The position numbers were made by a program, and so were the translations under genes. From contig JAUHVR010000009.1 in the NCBI GenBank assembly GCA_030424865.1, forward strand, positions 1-64,000: DNA of 64,000 bases. The letters are read 5' to 3'. The notes under the pieces were generated by a model. It saw only the letters and a list, made by a program, of their open reading frames with translations. It was not told the origin of the DNA and ran no database searches. Positions 61,768 to 64,000 of the stretch are shown piece by piece. Position 1 is the first letter of the stretch; each line of letters opens with the position of its first letter. This DNA comes from Alphaproteobacteria bacterium (lineage in GTDB: Bacteria; Pseudomonadota; Alphaproteobacteria; Rhodobacterales; Rhodobacteraceae).

Positions 61768-63726
61768 TCAGCCGCCTGTGGCCTGGGTGCGGATGCTTTC
61801 CATCTTGGCACGCATCTCGGGTTCCCAGGTTTCCATGATTTCCTTGACGCGATCGATGTAGGCCTGGTTCTCGTGTGGGACCATGCCGATCTCGTAGACG
61901 TCGGCCACGGCAATCATGGATTCCGCGTCGCGCGCGCGGAAGTGTTCGACCATCTCTTCAGCCACCGGACGCTCGATGCCAAGCGCCTCAAAGGCAGACC
62001 GCCCCATGCGCAGCGAGCTGTCATAGGTCTCACGTATGATGTCGCGGCACCCCAGAGCCCAAAGCTCATAGACATGATCACGGTCAACCGCGCGGGCCAT
62101 GACGTGGACGCCCGGATAATTCTTCACGACGTATTCGACGACCGAGTTGATCTGCTCGCGATTGTCGATGCCGACAACAAGCAAGTCCGCCTCGGCAATG
62201 CCCGCCGCCGCCAGAAGATCCGGCCGCGTTGCGTCACCGAAATAGTGGCGACGGCCAAACCGCTCCATGATCTCCAACCGGCGCGAGCTGTAGTCGATCA
62301 CCGTGGTTTCATACCCCGCCGCTTCGATGATCCGGTTCACAAGGCCACCGACGCGCCCCGCACCGGCAATAATGATCTTGCGGTCGCCCGGAACATCCAC
62401 TTCGCGTTCTTCCTCGGCGCTGCCGGAATAGCGCGGCGCGATCAGGCGGTCATAGGCGATGAACAGCCCCGGCGTCAGCAGCATGGACAGGGCCACGACC
62501 AACAGCAGCTGATCCGCGATCCCCTGTGGAATGACCTGGTTCGCGACGGTGAATGACAACAGCACGAACCCGAATTCACCGGCCTGCGCCAGACCCAGGC
62601 CGAACAGCCACTTGTCTCCGCCACGCAGGTTGAAGACCCGCGCAAGCACCAGAAGCACCAGCATCTTCAGCACGATCAGGCCGATCGTCAGGGCCAGAAT
62701 GCTGACGAGGTTGTCAAAGAGCAGACCAAAGTTGATGCCCGCGCCAACGGTCATGAAGAACAGCCCCAGCAAAAGTCCCCGGAACGGATCGATGTCGCTT
62801 TCCAGCTCGTGTCGATAGCTGGAGTTTGCAAGAACAACGCCGGCGATGAAGGTGCCCAAAGCCGGTGACAGGCCGACCAGCGACATCAGCAGCGCGATCC
62901 CGATGACCATCATCAGGGCCGCAGCCGTGAACAGTTCGCGCAGGCGCGCCTCGGCGATGAAGCGGAAGATGGGTGTGGTCAGGAAGCTGCCAGCCAGAAC
63001 CACAAAGCCGACCGCCCCCAGCGTGACCAGGGCCGTCTGCCATCCGTTCAGACCGTCGACAAGGCTGATCCCGGATCCATGGCCGTCGCCGTGCCCGTCA
63101 TCATGGCCATCGCCGTGACCGTTCCCATGATCGTTGCCATGCGCGTCGCCATGGGCCGCGGCCTCGGCCCCGTGGCCCGCAGCATCGGCTGCATGGCCCA
63201 CGTCCATCAGTTCGGGCATGGCCAACAGCGGAATGAAGGCCAACATCGGGATGACGGCGATGTCCTGTGTCAGAAGAACGGCAAAGGACGATTGCCCTCC
63301 GTCCGACTTCATCAGCCCCTTTTCGTTCAACGTTTGCAGCACGATCGCGGTGGACGACAGGGCCAGCACCATTCCGATCGCCAGCGCAATCGTCCAGGGT
63401 TGACCCAGCGCCATGGCCACGGCCATGACCAGAAGCGTCGTAATCCCGACCTGCCCCCCTCCGAGGCCCAGCAATCGCGCCCGCATCTGCCAAAGCGTCT
63501 TTGGCTCCAGCTCCAGCCCGACGAGGAACAGCATCATCACCACGCCGAACTCGGCAAAGTGCTGGATCGAGATCACGTCCACGTTCAGCACCGCCAGCGC
63601 CGGGCTGATCACGATCCCGGCGATCAGGTAGCCCAGGACAGAGCCAAGGCCCAGTCGCGACGCGATGGGTACGGCCACCACACCGGCAACGAGAAAAAGA
63701 AAGGCGAGTAGCAGAAAATCGGTCAT
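61768..63726 (-). CDS. Kef-type CPA2 cation/proton antiporter with His-rich loop
   Basis: A 652-residue membrane protein. The N-terminal 12-13 helices match CPA2 antiporters: LGYLIAGIVISPAL, FLVGLELEPKTLW, and the core ALSSTAIVLQTLNEKGLM plus LLTQDIAVIPMLAFIPLL. After the membrane domain comes a TrkA-N (RCK) domain starting RKIIIAGAGRVGGLVNRIIE, then a short tail. Residues about 177-219 hold an inserted segment very rich in His, Gly and Asp (nine histidines), unusual for the family. It exchanges K+ or Na+ for protons and is gated by cytosolic nucleotide or thiol ligands. The ATG at 63726 is the start at the first helix, after GGGGA. Confidence 0.88.
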   Translation of the reverse strand: MTDFLLLAFLFLVAGVVAVPIASRLGLGSVLGYLIAGIVISPALAVLNVDVISIQHFAEFGVVMMLFLVGLELEPKTLWQMRARLLGLGGGQVGITTLLVMAVAMALGQPWTIALAIGMVLALSSTAIVLQTLNEKGLMKSDGGQSSFAVLLTQDIAVIPMLAFIPLLAMPELMDVGHAADAAGHGAEAAAHGDAHGNDHGNGHGDGHDDGHGDGHGSGISLVDGLNGWQTALVTLGAVGFVVLAGSFLTTPIFRFIAEARLRELFTAAALMMVIGIALLMSLVGLSPALGTFIAGVVLANSSYRHELESDIDPFRGLLLGLFFMTVGAGINFGLLFDNLVSILALTIGLIVLKMLVLLVLARVFNLRGGDKWLFGLGLAQAGEFGFVLLSFTVANQVIPQGIADQLLLVVALSMLLTPGLFIAYDRLIAPRYSGSAEEEREVDVPGDRKIIIAGAGRVGGLVNRIIEAAGYETTVIDYSSRRLEIMERFGRRHYFGDATRPDLLAAAGIAEADLLVVGIDNREQINSVVEYVVKNYPGVHVMARAVDRDHVYELWALGCRDIIRETYDSSLRMGRSAFEALGIERPVAEEMVEHFRARDAESMIAVADVYEIGMVPHENQAYIDRVKEIMETWEPEMRAKMESIRTQATGG

Positions 63727-63826
63727 TGGGGTCCCCTGTCCGTCAGTCCCCGTGTTCGCGCTGGGGCCTGCCCCCATGGGTAACCGGAAACACGCTGAAT
63801 TCAAGCCGTCAGGGCGACAAAGAAAT

Positions 63827-63852
63827 CGGGCCGCCCCGGATGGGACGGCCCG
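63827..63852 (-). terminator. Terminator of the TRAP permease gene
   Basis: CGGGCCG (63827-63833) and CGGCCCG (63846-63852) form a 7-bp stem that extends by further G-C pairs after one mismatch. On the minus strand it is followed by ATTTCTTTG. It lies 25 bp past the stop of the TRAP permease gene. Confidence 0.7.
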
Positions 63853-63876
63853 ATAGGCGCAACTCGGAAGGGTGCG

Positions 63877-64000
63877 TTAATTTCCGATCAGCGCCGGTAC
63901 GATGGTCACGATCGAGGGGAAGAACCACAGGATCGACAGACCGACCACCTGGATCAGCACGAAAGGTGCCACGCCGCGGTAGATATGTCCCGTGGTGACC
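63877..64000 (-). CDS. TRAP transporter large permease (DctM), C-terminal fragment
   Basis: Only the last 40 residues lie in the window; the stop is TAA at 63877-63879. Reading GHIYRGVAPFVLIQVVGL then ILWFFPSIVTIVPALIG gives the typical final helix and end of DctM, the 12-helix subunit of TRAP carboxylate transporters. The rest continues beyond the right edge. The minus orientation means its partner subunit and binding protein would lie outside to the right. Confidence 0.8.
   Translation of the reverse strand, partial: VTTGHIYRGVAPFVLIQVVGLSILWFFPSIVTIVPALIGN

Noticed and set aside
63058-63195. Short tandem repeat as a separate genomic element
   Set aside because: It is in frame within the antiporter gene and encodes the His-rich insert; no independent element is indicated.

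Overview
The window looks like chromosomal DNA from a marine Rhodobacterales alphaproteobacterium of the Roseobacter type. The evidence is the high GC content, the core block DUF177 (YceD)-rpmF-plsX-fabH-ihfA-MerR with a tRNA-Pro behind it, an OlsB ornithine-lipid acyltransferase, RTX proteins, and many solute-uptake systems (polar amino acid ABC, oligopeptide ABC, TctABC, AbrB, TRAP). No phage, integrase, transposase, plasmid or CRISPR gene was seen. The window looks like ordinary chromosome with accessory catabolic and surface-polysaccharide islands.

Layout. 0-1.4 kb: 3' end of a LamG-RTX secreted protein. 1.5-4.7 kb (minus): uup, olsB and bamE, with a Pho-box-like repeat before olsB. 4.8-9.5 kb (plus): the core lipid, ribosome and DNA-architecture block ending in tRNA-Pro(GGG). 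9.8-15.3 kb: an aromatic catabolic group with a muconate cycloisomerase, a LysR regulator, an intradiol dioxygenase, an SCP2-like protein, an alpha/beta hydrolase and an AraC regulator. 15.3-17.1 kb: a small membrane protein and a Tat-exported nitroreductase-like protein. 17.2-21.9 kb (minus): a polar amino acid ABC transporter transcribed with a GntR regulator and a class IV aminotransferase. 22.3-34.6 kb (minus): an eleven-gene Wzx/Wzy exopolysaccharide cluster. 34.9-37.9 kb: a 996-residue RTX protein. 38.3-43.5 kb (minus): an oligopeptide ABC transporter. 44-48 kb: a PlsC-like acyltransferase, then an AraC-cupin-flavin monooxygenase group. 49-61.6 kb: a tricarballylate-type catabolic island. 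61.8-64 kb: a Kef-type antiporter and the end of a TRAP permease.

The most promising candidate for an undescribed pathway is the 48-61.6 kb island. It joins TcuAB (tricarballylate dehydrogenase and its electron-transfer partner) with a TctDE two-component system and a TctC/TctA-TctB transporter. Overlapping or tightly linked genes then encode an isocitrate/isopropylmalate-type dehydrogenase, a PrpF-type isomerase and a 2-hydroxyacid dehydrogenase. This set resembles a self-contained route for a tricarboxylate or hydroxy-dicarboxylate that the tcuABC operon alone does not cover.

Several small regulatory structures also stand out. An FCD-GntR operator overlaps a perfect -35 box at 21.9 kb. A perfect 10-bp inverted repeat lies before the second GntR gene at 61.65 kb. 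A 13-bp motif recurs before two transcription units of the aromatic cluster. A hairpin can bury the ribosome-binding site of the cupin gene. Paired CGAAG half-sites lie between tctDE and tctC. All functional calls come from reading motifs and gene order; no database search was possible.
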